DNA of 64,000 nucleotides, taken from Clonostachys chloroleuca (lineage: Eukaryota; Ascomycota; Sordariomycetes; Hypocreales; Bionectriaceae). Position numbers and translations under genes: made by a program. The notes below the pieces were generated by a model. That model searched no databases and was not told the origin of the DNA. It worked only from the letters and a program-made list of their open reading frames with translations. The stretch spans positions 24,428,001-24,492,000 of the forward strand of contig JBANAY010000003.1 in assembly GCA_037952775.1 (NCBI GenBank). Direction: 5' to 3'. This document shows, piece after piece, positions 43,147 through 56,376 of the stretch. Numbering within the stretch: position 1 is the stretch's first letter; each line of letters opens with the position of its first letter.

Positions 43147-46100
43147 ATTAGCTATTTTTCAGTATCCGTAGAAAACATCATCCTTTTTACCCCTTCTTAT
43201 TTTCACTTTTGAAAATCCCTTCTTTGAAAGATGAGTCTTTTATCTATGTTACGGCGGCTACGATAGGTCAATTGACTAGCTGTAAACATGAACTATTTGA
43301 TCAATTGAGAATACACACAAAACTCAAAACCTCCTTTTCATAGCTGTTGTGGAAGGTTGTTAGATTTTCGTGTGGTTAGCAGTCTGCATTTTGGGCTCGC
43401 CAATAGCCGTGGTGTTGTTCGTTTTTCCCCCAACACAATACCATACTGTCTAAAGCTTCTGTTTACTCTCAGAGTGTTTGAATTGAAGCTGTAATCGCGG
43501 TCTACGAATCTGGGGTATCTGGAGCCGTCCCACTCTACATCCTCTCAGTCGGATTCGTCATACTTCGGAATCACCATGTCTCGCTCCACGTTAGCAGGTA
43601 TTCAATGCAAATTAGTCATAATATTGGCACACTACTAAAAGCATTACATGGACAGTCACAGTAGTCAAATTTTACAGTTCTGCAACACCCTGATGCTATG
43701 GCTTGGCCTAGCTGAGCTTGGGAGTATTCGAACTCACTTTCGCCTTCCTGAGCTTGATGCTGGAATTACAGACCAGTATGCGGTAGATGCTGAAGACCCT
43801 GTAGAGCAGTTGACCGAGGTATCGAAGAAGTCTGAGCACGCCCGGTCGTGAGAATGGCAAAATATAAAAGGCATTCGTGGGTGGACAGAGTTAGCAACAC
43901 TTCTGCCAGTTTGATTTTTTGGAACAGGCGAAAAAGTGTATCCTCTCAGTTAACCAGAATAGTAGTAAGAGTAGAGAATAGACATGATTGAGGAATTCAG
44001 TCTTAAGCAGCCCTAATAAAACATGTACGCATGGCGCATTTATTCGCTTTCACAAGGCCATCAATGATGAAATTGCCAACCGATTTTTTCTTCAAACCTT
44101 TTCGTTACTAGCTGGTTCTATCCTCCCCTTCGCTTCTGCATAATAGAAATAGTGTCGCCTTCGCTGTATTTGTAATAAGCGTGGTCTGCTTCCGGAAACC
44201 TCCCTTGGCAACGTGCTACACCGCGCTACTCCTTTGAAATATACCCGAATATTCTTATATAGGCCATTTAGCTAGCTTCACGTTTACCTTAACTCACCAG
44301 GTTTAGCGTTATTTACTTCTTTTAGTATACTTCATAACTTTATCAGACAAATAGATAACACTAATAAAGTCATAACTTCTATCAGAGTAGGCTATACAAC
44401 TTGAGAATCACCATTAAATGAAGGTCTGATCCTATTCTGGTGGGTAGATTACTGCCTGAGTGTAGGTAACCCGTTTCGGCAATAGAACAGTGAAACATTA
44501 CCACCCTCAGTTTCATATAGCTGTCTGACTGGCTGCGGGAGGACTTTTGACTAAAAGAGACTTATATCCTTCCGTCATAACCTCGCTTGAGGGCCTTTGC
44601 CGGGCCTTTGCAGTGCGTAACCACTTGATGTCTACACCCAACCATAACCCGCATATCCATCGATAAAATCAAATAACCTATCGAGCCGATTAAACTTGGC
44701 CTTAATATCAGAAAAAGTGAATCGTTGCCGCCGCGATCGTATGTACAACCTTGTAATGTTATTCGACGATACGACTTTTTGCCTTGTAATAAATCCTTTA
44801 ATTATTCATTGGGTCGATGTAAAGATATTCATCCTATGGGGTGTGGCTCTTTACTTTCCCGCCTACGTAATAAAGCATTAGTATTGTGAAAAACCGTAGT
44901 GATCCTAGAATACACGATACACCTTAGAACCCACCCAAGCGTATTCCGATTAGGAACAAGTTGCGCGCAGTAGCTGGGGCGACTATCAATGCAGCTAGGT
45001 GCCTTAATATATGCTCTCGGTAGCAATGGCCGTCCCTGTCAGGTGTATTCTTCGTCAATATCTGCCCTTCTAGTATCAACTTTGTTGGTGTCAGTGACAG
45101 GCTATATAGTCAATTAGGCACAGCAATCAGCGCGAGCGCGCTCCGTTTTTGCTGGTGTAGTAGAATTGGCTCCGACAAACTTTAACTCTACCCTTTACCG
45201 GCTTCTGGTAGATGAAGAAATAGAGCATCCATACTAGAAGAGACGGTTTGTGAAGAGCCTCCTTTATGTAGCACGCCAGTCTGCATCCTCGGGTGTGTCT
45301 CTGGTTTGAGCCACGTCTGTCAAGGCGTCGCGAAACGACGGTAGCTTATGGGCGATTTGCAAAGCGAGGGACTTAATTTGATATGGCATTGATCTTTTGG
45401 ACTCACCTTCAGCTCTAAAGAAGCAGTGCACCCTAAACTACTCGTGGTTATCCACATGTCTCGTTGGCACGTCTCAAGACAGACCGGTCTCCTCTGCCAC
45501 GAGTACCCTATAGCACCTATACAAGCCACGGACCAGAGCTCGTTTATCAGTTACCGTACGTATTGACACTAAAAGGACCTCGAGGCATAAGGCGTCTCGT
45601 TAACACCGATGGTTCCTCAACTCAAGTTATTTTCACAAGTCTTCGGTCATTATCGGCAAGAATGGGCTTCAACTTGATCCGATATTACATTCTCATTCGC
45701 AGTAAAATCTTCTAATGAATAGCCTGCGTCGAGTTGGAGCTGTTCATTCTCATTCGTTGCTCAGGGAGAAAATGCATCGGTGGGCCTATGACGTTCCGAA
45801 ACATTGTCTCAGTGTAAGTTTAAGACCCCTGAGGTGTTCTAGGTGGCAAACATTTATCACTAATACCTCAATAAGTAACTTAATGGATGATAGAACGAAA
45901 TATTCAGGGGCTTGCCTAGCATTGAATAATTCTCCAACTAAGTGGTTATCATAATATTTCCCGGATCAGCGTAGCTCGGGATGGGGCCTTGCCTAGATAC
46001 AGGGAATCCAGACGTGGAAAAGACTTCACTTCCCCCCGAAGATGGCCATCCTGGTCTTGACTTTACCTCTCCTAGGCATATACGCCTATTTGATAGGCCG

Positions 46101-47286
46101 AAGGATATTTCTGGCAGCGACAGTGGTTTTACTGCCCCTTCTGACGTCGGATACTGAATTTCAAAGAATTCAAACTTGAACCTCAACTGCTTTTGTAAGC
46201 AATGATGAATTCCATCCATCGCGCGATTCACAACGCTGAACTATCTCTATTTTCATACAAGTCCGACAAGGGGGAGGCGACTGAAGCCCACAGAGCACCT
46301 GACCGGATGGAATGTAAGACATTTGTAAAGAACACTCGTCTGGTAACTGAAGCGCTATCCGTAAACTAAGCTACTACGCATTGAACATTGCAAATAGGTG
46401 AACCATAGGATATGTGATTCAACATTTGGGGGAGCGTCACGGAAACACCAGTTCGATGTAGTTTGGACATTTGCTGTCATGTTGTGGGCCTAGCGAAATG
46501 TGATGTAGTTATCGGGTCCATCGCTCAGAACGCGTGTGAAGCATCATCTATGTAGTTTGCCGCAGATTTTGAATACGAGACATATGACGCGCCAGAATCT
46601 TCGTGACGGCTTCCACGCTGGAACGTAAGGTTTCAGTTTCTCCGTCCCTGGCCCCAGGGGCGAATGAGATGTTGGAGCGTGTGTGGAGTAATTGGAGACC
46701 TGCCAAGGGAGGCTTTGTCGGTGACATCTCAAGGTCGGCTGGGAGTCGTTCCTTGGGTACAGGTCTTGCGGCAACCTAGGATTTACGGCCGTACTGAGTC
46801 ACTTGTGGCAGCAGCAGCATCATGCGTTGTTCCAACCAGTGGCTCGTACTACTCAGGCACAGGATCAAAACGGTTCAATTAGAGAGGGGGCTTGGAACTT
46901 GACCCGATACAGGTGGCTCTTCCAGGCTAGGAGGAGTAGGCAATGATGGGTTCAAGGTATGAATGACTCGGTGTCTTTTTACACATGACATTACAGTAAC
47001 GAATTTCGGCGATAAATGACTTTGATTCATGTTCGGGGCCATCAAGTTCGAAGGGATATGGTTGAAAAAAAACAGGTCCCGGGGGAGATTTTCACCTTAT
47101 CGCCGGCCCTCGACTGGAATTCAACTCCTCGAAAGCCCATGCACCAGGGGCTTGGATATATCTGGGATATATAACTATTGAGAAACAGACTGAAGACCAT
47201 GAGGCACAGAACCGGAACAATCTCAACTAATCATTTATCATCAGTATTATCAATCTTTTGCACTTGCTTGTCTCTCCGGGCTGACA
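43147..47286. other. 4.1-kb gene-poor region
   Basis: No gene, tRNA, transposon end or long repeat that I can support. Open frames here are all under 100 codons and without motifs. TA-rich stretches alternate with ordinary sequence, as in old RIP-affected or decayed repeat DNA. The last 120 bp hold the promoter of the permease. Confidence 0.4.
47168..47174 (+). promoter_or_regulatory. TATA box of the APC permease gene
   Basis: TATATAA 119 bp upstream of the permease start codon. Confidence 0.45.
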
Positions 47287-49123
47287 ATGGCTGCGGACGG
47301 TTCCAAGCTTGAGATGGCTGGCGCCCAGCGTGAGATGCCTGAGCGCTTCTCGATCTGGTCTCTTGCCGCGCTGGCGTTTACCTTGACGAGCACCTGGCAG
47401 GGAACCGCGTCGTCTATTGGCGCTGGGTTGATGGCAGCAGGCCAGGGCGGCATGATTTGGGCGTTGACCATTGCTGGCCTCATGACAACAGTTGTTGCCG
47501 TTGGTATGGCTGAGCTGGCCTCAGCATATCCCGTTTCAGGGGCACAGTACTATTGGTCATTCATGGTCGCACGCGATGATTACAAGGCATTTACATCATA
47601 CATGTGAGCTTATCCTCGAGAATAGTGATTCAAGGTGTAGAGGTTGCTGACCCTCCCCAGAACGGCCTGGCTGACCGTCATCGGATGGTGGTTTGCATCT
47701 GCTGCCGTCGCCAACTTCGTTTCATCTACTATTTTAGACATCACTGTCGCTTGGACTCCCGACTTCGAACCTCAATCTTGGCAGAAGTACTTGATTTATG
47801 TGTGTCTTATTTGGATTGCAGCATTGGTCAATATTTTCTTGTCCAACTGGATTCCTCGCTACAACAAAATGACTTTCGTCTTGGCAATCACGAGTCTTTG
47901 CTCAACCTGCATCACACTTTTCGTCATTCCTCGAAACAATCATGCCACTGCCACCACCATCTTCACCAAAATCGAGAATAGAACAGGGTGGTCGAGTGAT
48001 GGCTTTGCTTTCATGCTTGCCGTAGGAAATTCTGTTTTTGCCTATCTTGGAGGAGATTGCGCTGCGAAAATGGCCGAAGAAGTGCCCAACCCATCCAAGA
48101 CTATCCCTCTTGTTACCCTTTTCCCGCCTATCATAGGACTGATCACGGCATTTCCCTTTCTTACATCGTTGATGTATTCAGTAACTGATCTCGATGCTGT
48201 CCTTACTAATACTAGAGGCTTGCCACTTTTCGAGATCTATCGGCAAGGAACTCAATCACATATCGGAGCATCTGTTCTGCTTGGCATTTTTGCTTTCTTT
48301 CAGTTTAGCACTCTGATCGCTTGTGGTGAGTTGAGTTTCTACGCTTTTTTCTTGTCTCACTTCCAGTTGTAGGCTAACCATCATGAACAAGCCACCACAA
48401 CGTCACGAACCGTGTGGGCAGTTGCTCGGGACGGCGTCCTCCCTTATTCACAGTACTGGGACGCAATCCATCCAGTCGCGGAAGTTCCTGTCAACGCAAT
48501 CCTACTGTCTGCGTCTTTCATCTCGGTATGAAACCCAATTCCACTTCCCTACTATAACCACGAAAGGCATACTAACTACCGGGATATTACAGATCTACGG
48601 ATTGTTATTTCTCGGATCATCGACAGCATTCTCCGCCATGGTCAGCGCCGCCATCATCTTTGTACAAACCTCCATCGTCCTCCCGCAGGCCGTTCTCCTC
48701 TTTCGCGGACGCGACCAGGTCCTGCCTCCTCGCTATATGAATCTCGGAAAATTCGGTGTGGTCGTCAACGCCCTCGCTGTCAGCTGGGTTGTTTTCCTCA
48801 ACGTCATCTATTGCTTCCCTACCAGGATGCCCGTCTCAGGGAAGAATATGAACTATGTCTCTATTGTCTGTGTGGGAATGATGGCTTTCATCCTGCTCTT
48901 GTGGTTCACTACCAAGAAGAAGACCTTTATGGGTCCAACAATTGATATCAAGGTCCTTCATGCTAGGAGAGTGGAGGGTATGCAAACTGAACTCACTATC
49001 ATCAACGCAGGACATACTTCAGACAGCACTATCGTCGATGAAGAAAGTATTTCCGAAAAGAAAGACAAAGAAGAGCTCGGGATCAAAATCTCACACACCG
49101 CGATAAACCGCCGCTTATCCTAA
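47287..49123 (+). CDS. Amino-acid/choline/GABA-type permease (APC superfamily)
   Basis: A 12-helix membrane importer of the fungal amino-acid/choline transporter group (UGA4/HNM1-like). Exons 47287-47603, 47661-48325, 48392-48525 and 48593-49123 join in phase to 548 aa. The N-terminus reads PERFSIWSLAALAFTLTSTW and GTASSIGAGLMAAGQGGMIW, the first-helix signature. ELASAYPVSGAQYYW follows, and GGDCAAKMAEEVPNPSKTIP is the central consensus for this group. RTVWAVARDGVLPYSQYW in exon 3 is the loop before helix 8. The C-terminal about 70 residues are hydrophilic and Lys/Glu-rich (SEKKDKEELG), typical of regulated permeases. Exon 3 begins after a CTAAC branch site. Substrate not decidable. Confidence 0.9.
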
Positions 49124-49841
49124 ATCCAGACTGTAAATATCGCGGCATGAGCCATAGGATTATGGGAAAAGCGCCAGGGGGCCAAGTGCCGGTCGCCTTT
49201 ATGGAGAAAAAAGTCTCAAGGGTCTGTTCTGGCTAAGGCTAGTTTATGTCGCACTCGAAACCCGAGATGCATCAAGCGCTGCCACTGAATAGCGCATTTC
49301 CAGGTTGTGTTCTGATGAAAGAACTCAAGGGACATTCCAGAGTTGGATTTCAGATACCTCACACTATGTATTATTATACCTCTTGTCAGGGCAGGTTACT
49401 GCAGAGGAGAGTTAGGGAAGATAAGAATCTCGAGCATTGACGCAGCAGCAAGTTCTGCACGATAAGAATCATTAACTCGACACTTTGAAGGTCCCACACT
49501 GCATCATAGATGGGTTCTCAGAAGTAGCCAGTCGCTACCTTGTTTTCTTTTTCGAGCCTACTACGACCTATTCCAGATTAGCCTTTGCCTCAGATGAGAC
49601 ATGAGTGATCAGGGTCTACTTCAGGCAAACTGTCGTTCGAACAGCATCTATTTTTAGGTTGCATTTATTTCACGGAGCGGGGCCACCCTTTGCCATATTG
49701 CATCGCATGAACTAGTTCAACTTCATGCAGAGTTGCATGAACACCCCGTCGAACCAGATTTAAGATGAAGTCTTTTCCATTTCTCGCGTTGGCCCCCAGC
49801 TCCTTTAGCACCGATGCGCATTGCTCTTCTTCTCCTTGACC
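49124..49841. other. Intergenic region
   Basis: Between the permease and the esterase. A 64-codon frame at 49246-49440 has no motif. Nothing else seen. Confidence 0.4.
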
Positions 49842-50932
49842 ATGCTATTTCTTCGAATATTTGCAGCCTGGTTTGCCATGGGCGCAGTTAGAAAAGAAAA
49901 AGGAGCCAAAGTTGCAAAAGATGCGAGATACATGTTCATATTGTAAGTCGTATTATTCGGGGTTATGTTGAAGGGACTTCTGACCTGTCTAATTCTCTCG
50001 ATTTCAAAAATAGCGGTGACTCGTATTCCACAACTGGTTTCAACATCTCGAGCACAAAACCGAGCCAAGAGAACCCATTTGGGAACCCAACACCCCCTGG
50101 AGCGACATCTTCTGGAGGTTATAACTGGTTGGGTTGGCTGGTGTCTGATTACAATAAGAAAAATACAAACACATTGGTCTATAATTTTGCATACCCTAGC
50201 GCAACAGTAGACAGATCGGTCATCCCACCGTCAAGTGACAATGCACTTACATTAACCGATCAAATTGGGACCTTCACGAAAAACCTTGCCAAAATGCCTG
50301 ATTATGCACCGTGGGAGCCCAACAATACACTGGCCGGCATATGGATCGGAATCAATGATGTTGATATTTCCTACCAACGCCAGAATGCTTCAGAGTACAT
50401 TAAGGAGTCGGTCGACGTATGTTTTGAACAGCTTGAGGTCTTATATGACACTGGGATACGAAGCCTTTTTATATTACAAGTCCCACGTGAGTTCATACTC
50501 TTCCTCAATTGTTACCTTGAGGGCTAATGATGTTGATTTCTTCAGCATTGGATAAGACTCCAAAGATCCTAGCCAAGAGCGAGAAGCCTACCAAGAAAAT
50601 CTCCGAATACAATAAGCGTATCTCCGAAAAGCTCAAAGCATTTAATTCTGCACATGAGGACGCCCGAACCGCGCTCATTGACACATCTGCACCTTTCAAT
50701 AGTGCCATCAACAACCCGAAGAAGTACAATGCAACAGACGCTACATGCCAGAATACAGATGGAAAGTCATGTGTATGATCTAAACTCTGAACACTCCCTT
50801 TGAGAATTATCCTTCAGCTGCTGACTTCTATTTGTGTAGCTTTGGTATAATGATTTTCACCCTGGTGTTGCTATTCATAAACTGGTTGCGTATGATGTCA
50901 GCGTGGCTTTAGGAAAAGAAAATCTATGGTAG
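49842..50932 (+). CDS. Secreted SGNH (GDSL-type) hydrolase, CE16-like esterase
   Basis: A predicted extracellular carbohydrate acetylesterase or lipase of the SGNH superfamily, closest in layout to CE16. Exons 49842-49942, 50014-50486, 50546-50772 and 50840-50932 give 297 aa. The leader is MLFLRIFAAWFAMG. Block I is FIFGDSYSTTGFN, with the nucleophile Ser assembled across intron 1 (TT|C GGT GAC TCG). Block III is IGINDVD (oxyanion Asn), and block V is WYNDFHPGVAIH (Asp-His of the triad), encoded by the last exon. All three catalytic residues are therefore present only in the spliced form. Two shorter upstream ATGs (49765 and 49814) open frames that end before block I, so the ATG at 49842 was chosen. 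Confidence 0.85.
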
Positions 50933-52713
50933 TTCATGTTGAATTCCAGGATCATTTCACACTAATTACTATAGAAGTTGAGAGGCGTTAAGATAGGTGG
51001 CATGATGTGCGATGATACTATCTAATTGATTAATAGTAATACATTAATGGGAAACAAGAAAAGTAATATAATGACAGCAAATATATACTTGCCGGCTATA
51101 CCTTGACTTAGCTATATAAAGTAGGGGAGTTCCTGGTGGTTCACACGGTCTGATGTGGTCACTAGAGATCTCAAAGACAAGTTCATGCCCTTAGCCGGCG
51201 GTCTGGTCAGGCGGGGAATAAAAAAATCCAAGATAGTCATAAGAAATTAATGCATGCTCAAAGAATCCATAATCAAGGTCCCTACATATAGGTACCGCAT
51301 GCTTTCCCATGATATTTGTACACACAAAATGTAAATGTAATTGAGGAAGGGGGCCTGACCCCGAGAATTCATCTTCGGGATCTCCTAATACGAATATGAT
51401 TAATAATAAGGTCGGTCTCGTTGCTGCAGAACGTCATACTACATGTAAAGAGGGGCTGCGTGGTTGTGATTTGAGCATTTCCATTATCAACTTCACTCTC
51501 ATGGCGTCATTCATGCTCCTCTTCCGGGGTGTCAGAGACTATGAGCATGGAATACAGAAACAAACCAAGATAACTCATGAAGATTGCACGATTTTTAAGC
51601 TAGGGACTATTTTACATTAGTTATGGCGGTGGTAGAGTAGAAATAGCTTACATTAACCTAGGAACGGGCAATCCCGCGGCGTTCAACCTAGTTGAACCTT
51701 CTGTCTCTGCGCCACTAGCAAAATCCCGGACCATGAGATGAAGGGAATTCGGAGATCATATAGTATCTATCACCACCCTGTGCTCAACTCTTCAGATGTC
51801 GCTTACCTGTTCTTCTATGTTACGGCGAAGAAAGTAATGCCCTGCTCCATGGTCTACGGTCGTGATATGACCCGGTAGCTAACCCAGGCAGCAGATCAAC
51901 CAGGATAGGAATTTCCATCCTCCTATGTCTAAAGAAACACTGCATCAAACCCGTAGCCAAGCAACCAAGCGAGCAAATTCAAGAGCAGATCAGCCCAAAC
52001 AGTGTGGGGCAAGCTGCCATCAAACCACTGATTCCCAGGGTCGATCATGGGCACAGTTCATGCTATTATGGGAGCGGCATCAATATACTTAGTAACGTCT
52101 CCATTAAAAGATGTGATGGAGACCATGTGCTCTGGCAACGAGCGCGCAGTAGAGGCCGTTTGAATGTGGGGGTAACCCGGTAGCTGGGCATGTCGATATG
52201 ACCTGTCAGATATCCATTGGTGTTGCTTGGACATCACTTCCCCTTTTACTGAAAGCATCAGGCCGTTCTTGAGAGTGGAAATGCTTGCTTGAAGCTGATT
52301 AGCTGATGGAGTGCCTGTTTCGAGTGTGTGTGGCGGGATTTCCGGCATTAGGCCAGGCCCCGTCATGACATCATCTTATAATGCAATAGAGCACTAAGAT
52401 AGCGGGCACCAGCGGATGAGCTGTTATTGGAATTGGAAAGGAGATAGCAAGGGCTCGGCTCGTATGAAGGAGCACCAGTGAAGCATTCCAATCTTGCGGT
52501 GTGAAATAGCCGGCCCAACGCGATGTGCGTCATCATACACCGGCGCGACTCTCCAACACGACCCGTCTCGCCCTTCCCCTGAGGCCAGCCAACATTATAT
52601 ACCGCGTTGAGAAAGACTCCAGCCTTCTCAACCAGAAGCCTAGCAAGTTTCTCGGTCACAATTTATTTCATCCTAACTGCGCTGGCAGCAGATATCCGAG
52701 ACATTTGGGCACG
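50933..52713. other. Intergenic, no supported gene
   Basis: Two adjoining minus-strand frames, 52363-52659 (98 codons) and 52058-52366 (102 codons), overlap by a few bases and may be a decayed or multi-exon gene. I see no motif. Otherwise nothing recognised. Confidence 0.35.
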
Positions 52714-54000
52714 ATGAATCACGCTAATATGATCGAGGATAAGTACCTCAAGGTCCACTTACACCACCAGAACCCTTGACTCATGAACGCCTGCTGAGAC
52801 TTATGACAGAAAGGATTTATCATTGCCACCGTGTGCTCCACCATAATTGGTACCTTCACCTCGTCTATTGGCCTCTGGGACAAGGTCAAGGAGAAGAGAA
52901 AGCAACATATCCGTGACTCAACTCAAGATGAGGAGATCAAGAAGCTGAGGGAGAGAATCGAGGAGTCAGAGAAGCAAGCTCGCGAGAGGGAGCTGAAGGG
53001 GCCAAGGGAATCCAGGCGCAATTCCCGAGACGAGGTCACCGACTCGTTTGAACGGTCCAGTGCGCTCATCAACCGGGAGTTCCAGATTGGCTATGACCAG
53101 CTGGGCAGAAGGTTCGCCATCGGAGACATGGCCACCGAGAACAAGCTCCAGGCACAAGTCATCACCCTTCAGCAAACAGTCATCAACGTCCTGCAGGATG
53201 CTCTAGAGTCTGGCCGCAAACTGAATCGCGCCGACAAGGCAAAGCTCATCGCTGCGTCTAACGCTGCGCGGGAAGGTTCTCTAGATGCTCTCCGTCAACA
53301 ACGACAGCGGCTAGCCCTGGCGGCGCCTGAAGAGATGCCCCGCCAGCTACAACTGACCCAAGGCCCTCCAAGCCGTTCCTCCCAGTCATCTGTGAGGTCT
53401 CCTGTCCAGTCTGTCAGGTCTCCTGTCCAATCTTCTATTATATCTCCTGTTCAGCCTTCGGTTAGATCTCCTGTACAGCCTTCTATTAGGTCTCCTGTCC
53501 AGCCTTCTGTTAGGTCTCCTGTGTCATCTTCTAGGAGGTCTTCTGTCGCGTCTTCTGTTAGATCTATTGCCCCGTCTTCTGTCAAGCCTTCTGTTGTTGA
53601 GTCCGATCCCCTATACTGCTGGTATAGCCTCGACTTGCAATATTCTCAACACAAGCCTCTTGCGATCAACTTCGCTCCCCGGAATGACTGCCGATGCCCC
53701 GACTGTGGTGTTCGGGTCGATGTGGAATCAGACGACCGCTGGGTCATTGAGAAACGCACGTCTCCGCCCCCATCACCAGACGGATACAGGGAGAGACGTC
53801 AAGGGCGTATTGAATTTGTCGCCAATGCACGCTTCGTCATCAAGTGCCACACCCACCATGGGGACTTTGCCTGCGTTCTCTGCAGGAAACATCGTGAGAG
53901 CGACATGCTATGCCCCACGGCCGATACGCTCATCGACCATGTGAGCAAGGAACACAGTATCAGTGAACTCATGAAAGAGCCCGACATTGAAGCAGTATGA
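52714..54000 (+). CDS. Coiled-coil protein with octapeptide repeats and Cys-rich C-terminus
   Basis: Function unknown. The main exon runs from about 52813 to 54000 (about 395 residues). A first exon from the ATG at 52714 ending near 52752 would join in phase across a 60-nt gap, but its GTCCAC donor is poor, so the start is uncertain. The N-terminus has a short hydrophobic stretch (GFIIATVCSTIIGTFTSSIG), then WDKVKEKRKQH. Next come a charged coiled coil (EEIKKLRERIEESEKQARER) and a second helical region (KLQAQVITLQQTVINVLQDA). A low-complexity stretch follows, with six 7-8-residue repeats of the type SVRSPVQP. The C-terminal about 130 residues contain CRCPDCGVRV and FACVLCRKHRESDMLC, resembling zinc-binding Cys pairs. 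The layout, hydrophobic head plus coil plus repeat plus Cys domain, recurs in fungal accessory proteins of unknown role. Confidence 0.65.
53389..53529 (+). repeat. 24-bp coding minisatellite (SVRSPVQP repeats)
   Basis: Six tandem units, the first 21 bp and the rest 24 bp, built on tctgttaggtctcctgtcca. They encode SVRSPVQ, SVRSPVQS, SIISPVQP, SVRSPVQP, SIRSPVQP and SVRSPVSS. Imperfect copies with both silent and replacement changes. Copy number could vary between strains. Confidence 0.85.
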
Positions 54001-56376
54001 CTATCGGTGAGGCGGGTGAAGCAGGAGAATCGGGTCAAACAAACACGTGCTGGGACATGGTCATTTTCAAGTAAGCATCATCATTGCATCAGTTCTTCAT
54101 TTTTTTACCTCAAGCATTTTTGTGAAAATACTTTTGCATATTTTGTATATAGCTCATGGGTCCAAAGCCTTTCAAATATGATACACGATTGAAGAGACAT
54201 TGAGACATCCTGGACCATCACCTTCGATTACGTATATATTGCGCAAGACCCAGCCGTCCATTCCATGGTTCGCGTTCGTTAGTTTTTTTTTTTTTTTCAT
54301 GATTATTGACCCTTTACTCCTAGTATGTCGAGAGGAAAATAATGCAGAATACAAGGGGAGATTGACATATCATTTCCCATCGCAAGAAGCGTCTGGTTCC
54401 CAAGTTGCAAAACGGCCCTTCGTATTGCCCAAGGAGAATCGAGGGTCACGGTAAAATAACCGCCTCCATGTTCGGTTCTAAGATTAGGAAACCAAACTGT
54501 CTCATTGGATAACTTAAAAAGTCCCTAGTTCGAGTGTTGATCTTAGTTAACAACCGAGCCCTGATGCAGGGGAGGAAACGCCGAGTGTCATGAGAAAAGG
54601 CAGCTCCTAGCCAGAGAGTGCCAAGAGTGCGTCATGGAGACCCCTGGGAAGCTGGGAAGCGGGCATTGCAATGCTGCAGATGTCCTTTCAGACCCTCGGC
54701 AATCAATCATACAGGCGGTGAACGAGTAGCAGTGATGCTGATGACCTCACTGGCGTGCGGCGTGGATCAGCGGAATGTTTGATGACTAAGGCGAGCATGG
54801 CATTGGCTGTTTTTGTGAGGTTGTTTGCCGGTTCACAGACATCACCAACAACATTACAATTCAGACGATGGCAATTCTCTCTCCCGCCTGCACCACGGCG
54901 GTATGCCAGAGGTACAATCGTTGAGGGGGAGTCGGTCCACCAAGACCACCACTGCGGGCCACAGCGATGAAGCAAGACCACCAAACATTCCTCCCCCAGC
55001 CGACCGTTTCCACAGCTCAGAAAATCTCCGACCTCTCGAGACGGCGAGAACAGTCTCAACAAGACGGACTTTTTGACGAGAGCCAATTCGATAGTCGAAG
55101 GAGTACCTCCTCCATCGCCGAGCCAGAAATCGACAACTTCCCCACGCATCGCCTAACGACGCGAGCGAAGACCGACGTCGGAGACAAACCGATTGCCTCA
55201 GCGCACAACAGAGCCCCTGCACTAGCCAAGATCGATCCCATACACGGCGAGTCCCCTCAGAAGTTATGTTTGTCGCTCCCGGGTCTAGGCTTGGTATCTC
55301 GAGTGCGCTTGAAGAAGACTCCCCTCGTTTCAACCATTTCCTAGGCTCCGTCAGTCAGATTTCCCCTTGGACGAAGCGCTCCCCGCCCAAGTATCGATCG
55401 ATCCAGCCAGAGACGTTCTCGGTACATACTCGGGATTATGCCTTCGTTGCCGTTGGAAAAGTTCGGCCAGGATGACGGTGCGAATAGTACAAGATGAGAA
55501 CGACATCTGACTCTACCCCATGCCATAAATCCATCTCATCTAGAGAATCGAGCACGAACCCAAGACGAAGGCAGGCCTGGGAAGTTTCTCATTTAGGAAA
55601 ACAACCAGCCGACGAGACGAGACTGAGGTCTCTAGACTCAAGTCAACGCAAACATGGTGAGATGCCGCCTCGTCTAGAGTTGGTATTCTTAGCTATAGGT
55701 AGCAGGAGACGCTGTAGTCTGCTACTACCATTTATCATTGAACGTCTCGATACAACGGGAACTGTTGATGCAAATCTACGCCAGGTGTGTGTTGTTTTCG
55801 TAGGCGCCAGTTCAAGTACAGTAGTAGTAGTAGTAGAGCGTGAAGGCGTTGATGGACAGTCGCAAGCCAACAATTCCTCCCATCCATCTAATCCTCTTTA
55901 CTAGTTGCAAGAACAGCAAAGTCCCAATAAGATGGGAAATGGCAACTTCAATTACTTAAATTCATCACCTTAAAAGCGAGCGATACTCTGCCAGGTTATT
56001 GTCATGATGAAGGGTCATTGTGGTAAATTACCTATCAACCCCCGCAGTGGTGAAATGAACAATTGATTCACTAGTGTTCCAGAAGCTTGGGGAAATTGTA
56101 TTCAGTAGCGATAAGCGTAACACGTTGTTGCTGGTCTGCTCGCATGTAGGAGCCGGACGCCGTGTAAAACTACCGATGATGCGAACCTATACGCATCATA
56201 TCGTTCAAATAATATATATTTTATCAGGCTAATGTGAAGATCACTCCTATGTTTGCGAAATAACAAAAGAAAACATCCAGGGTGTATGTCGCCAGCGATC
56301 ATCACCGTGGCAGCCGGTGACGTGTCTGGCAAAAGCAATATGAAATCCAACCCCAACAGCTGAAGTCGATCCCACC
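54001..56376. other. Intergenic, overlapping open frames without recognised gene
   Basis: A 16-bp T run near 54283 and a (GTA)n microsatellite near 55820. Several overlapping Ser/Thr/Arg-rich frames at 54838-55344 (for example 54967-55344, 125 codons) could belong to a low-complexity coding region, but I cannot build one model with good splice sites. Nothing else supported. Confidence 0.35.

Noticed and set aside
47287..50932. Permease plus esterase plus nearby enzymes as a biosynthetic gene cluster
   Set aside because: No PKS, NRPS, terpene or other backbone enzyme, and no P450 or methyltransferase in the window.
54703..55149. 148-codon minus frame opposite Ser/Arg-rich plus frames
   Set aside because: Low-complexity sequence gives long frames in several phases; no model could be completed.
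55820..55840. (GTA)n microsatellite and T/GATGT runs
   Set aside because: Ordinary simple repeats without further structure.
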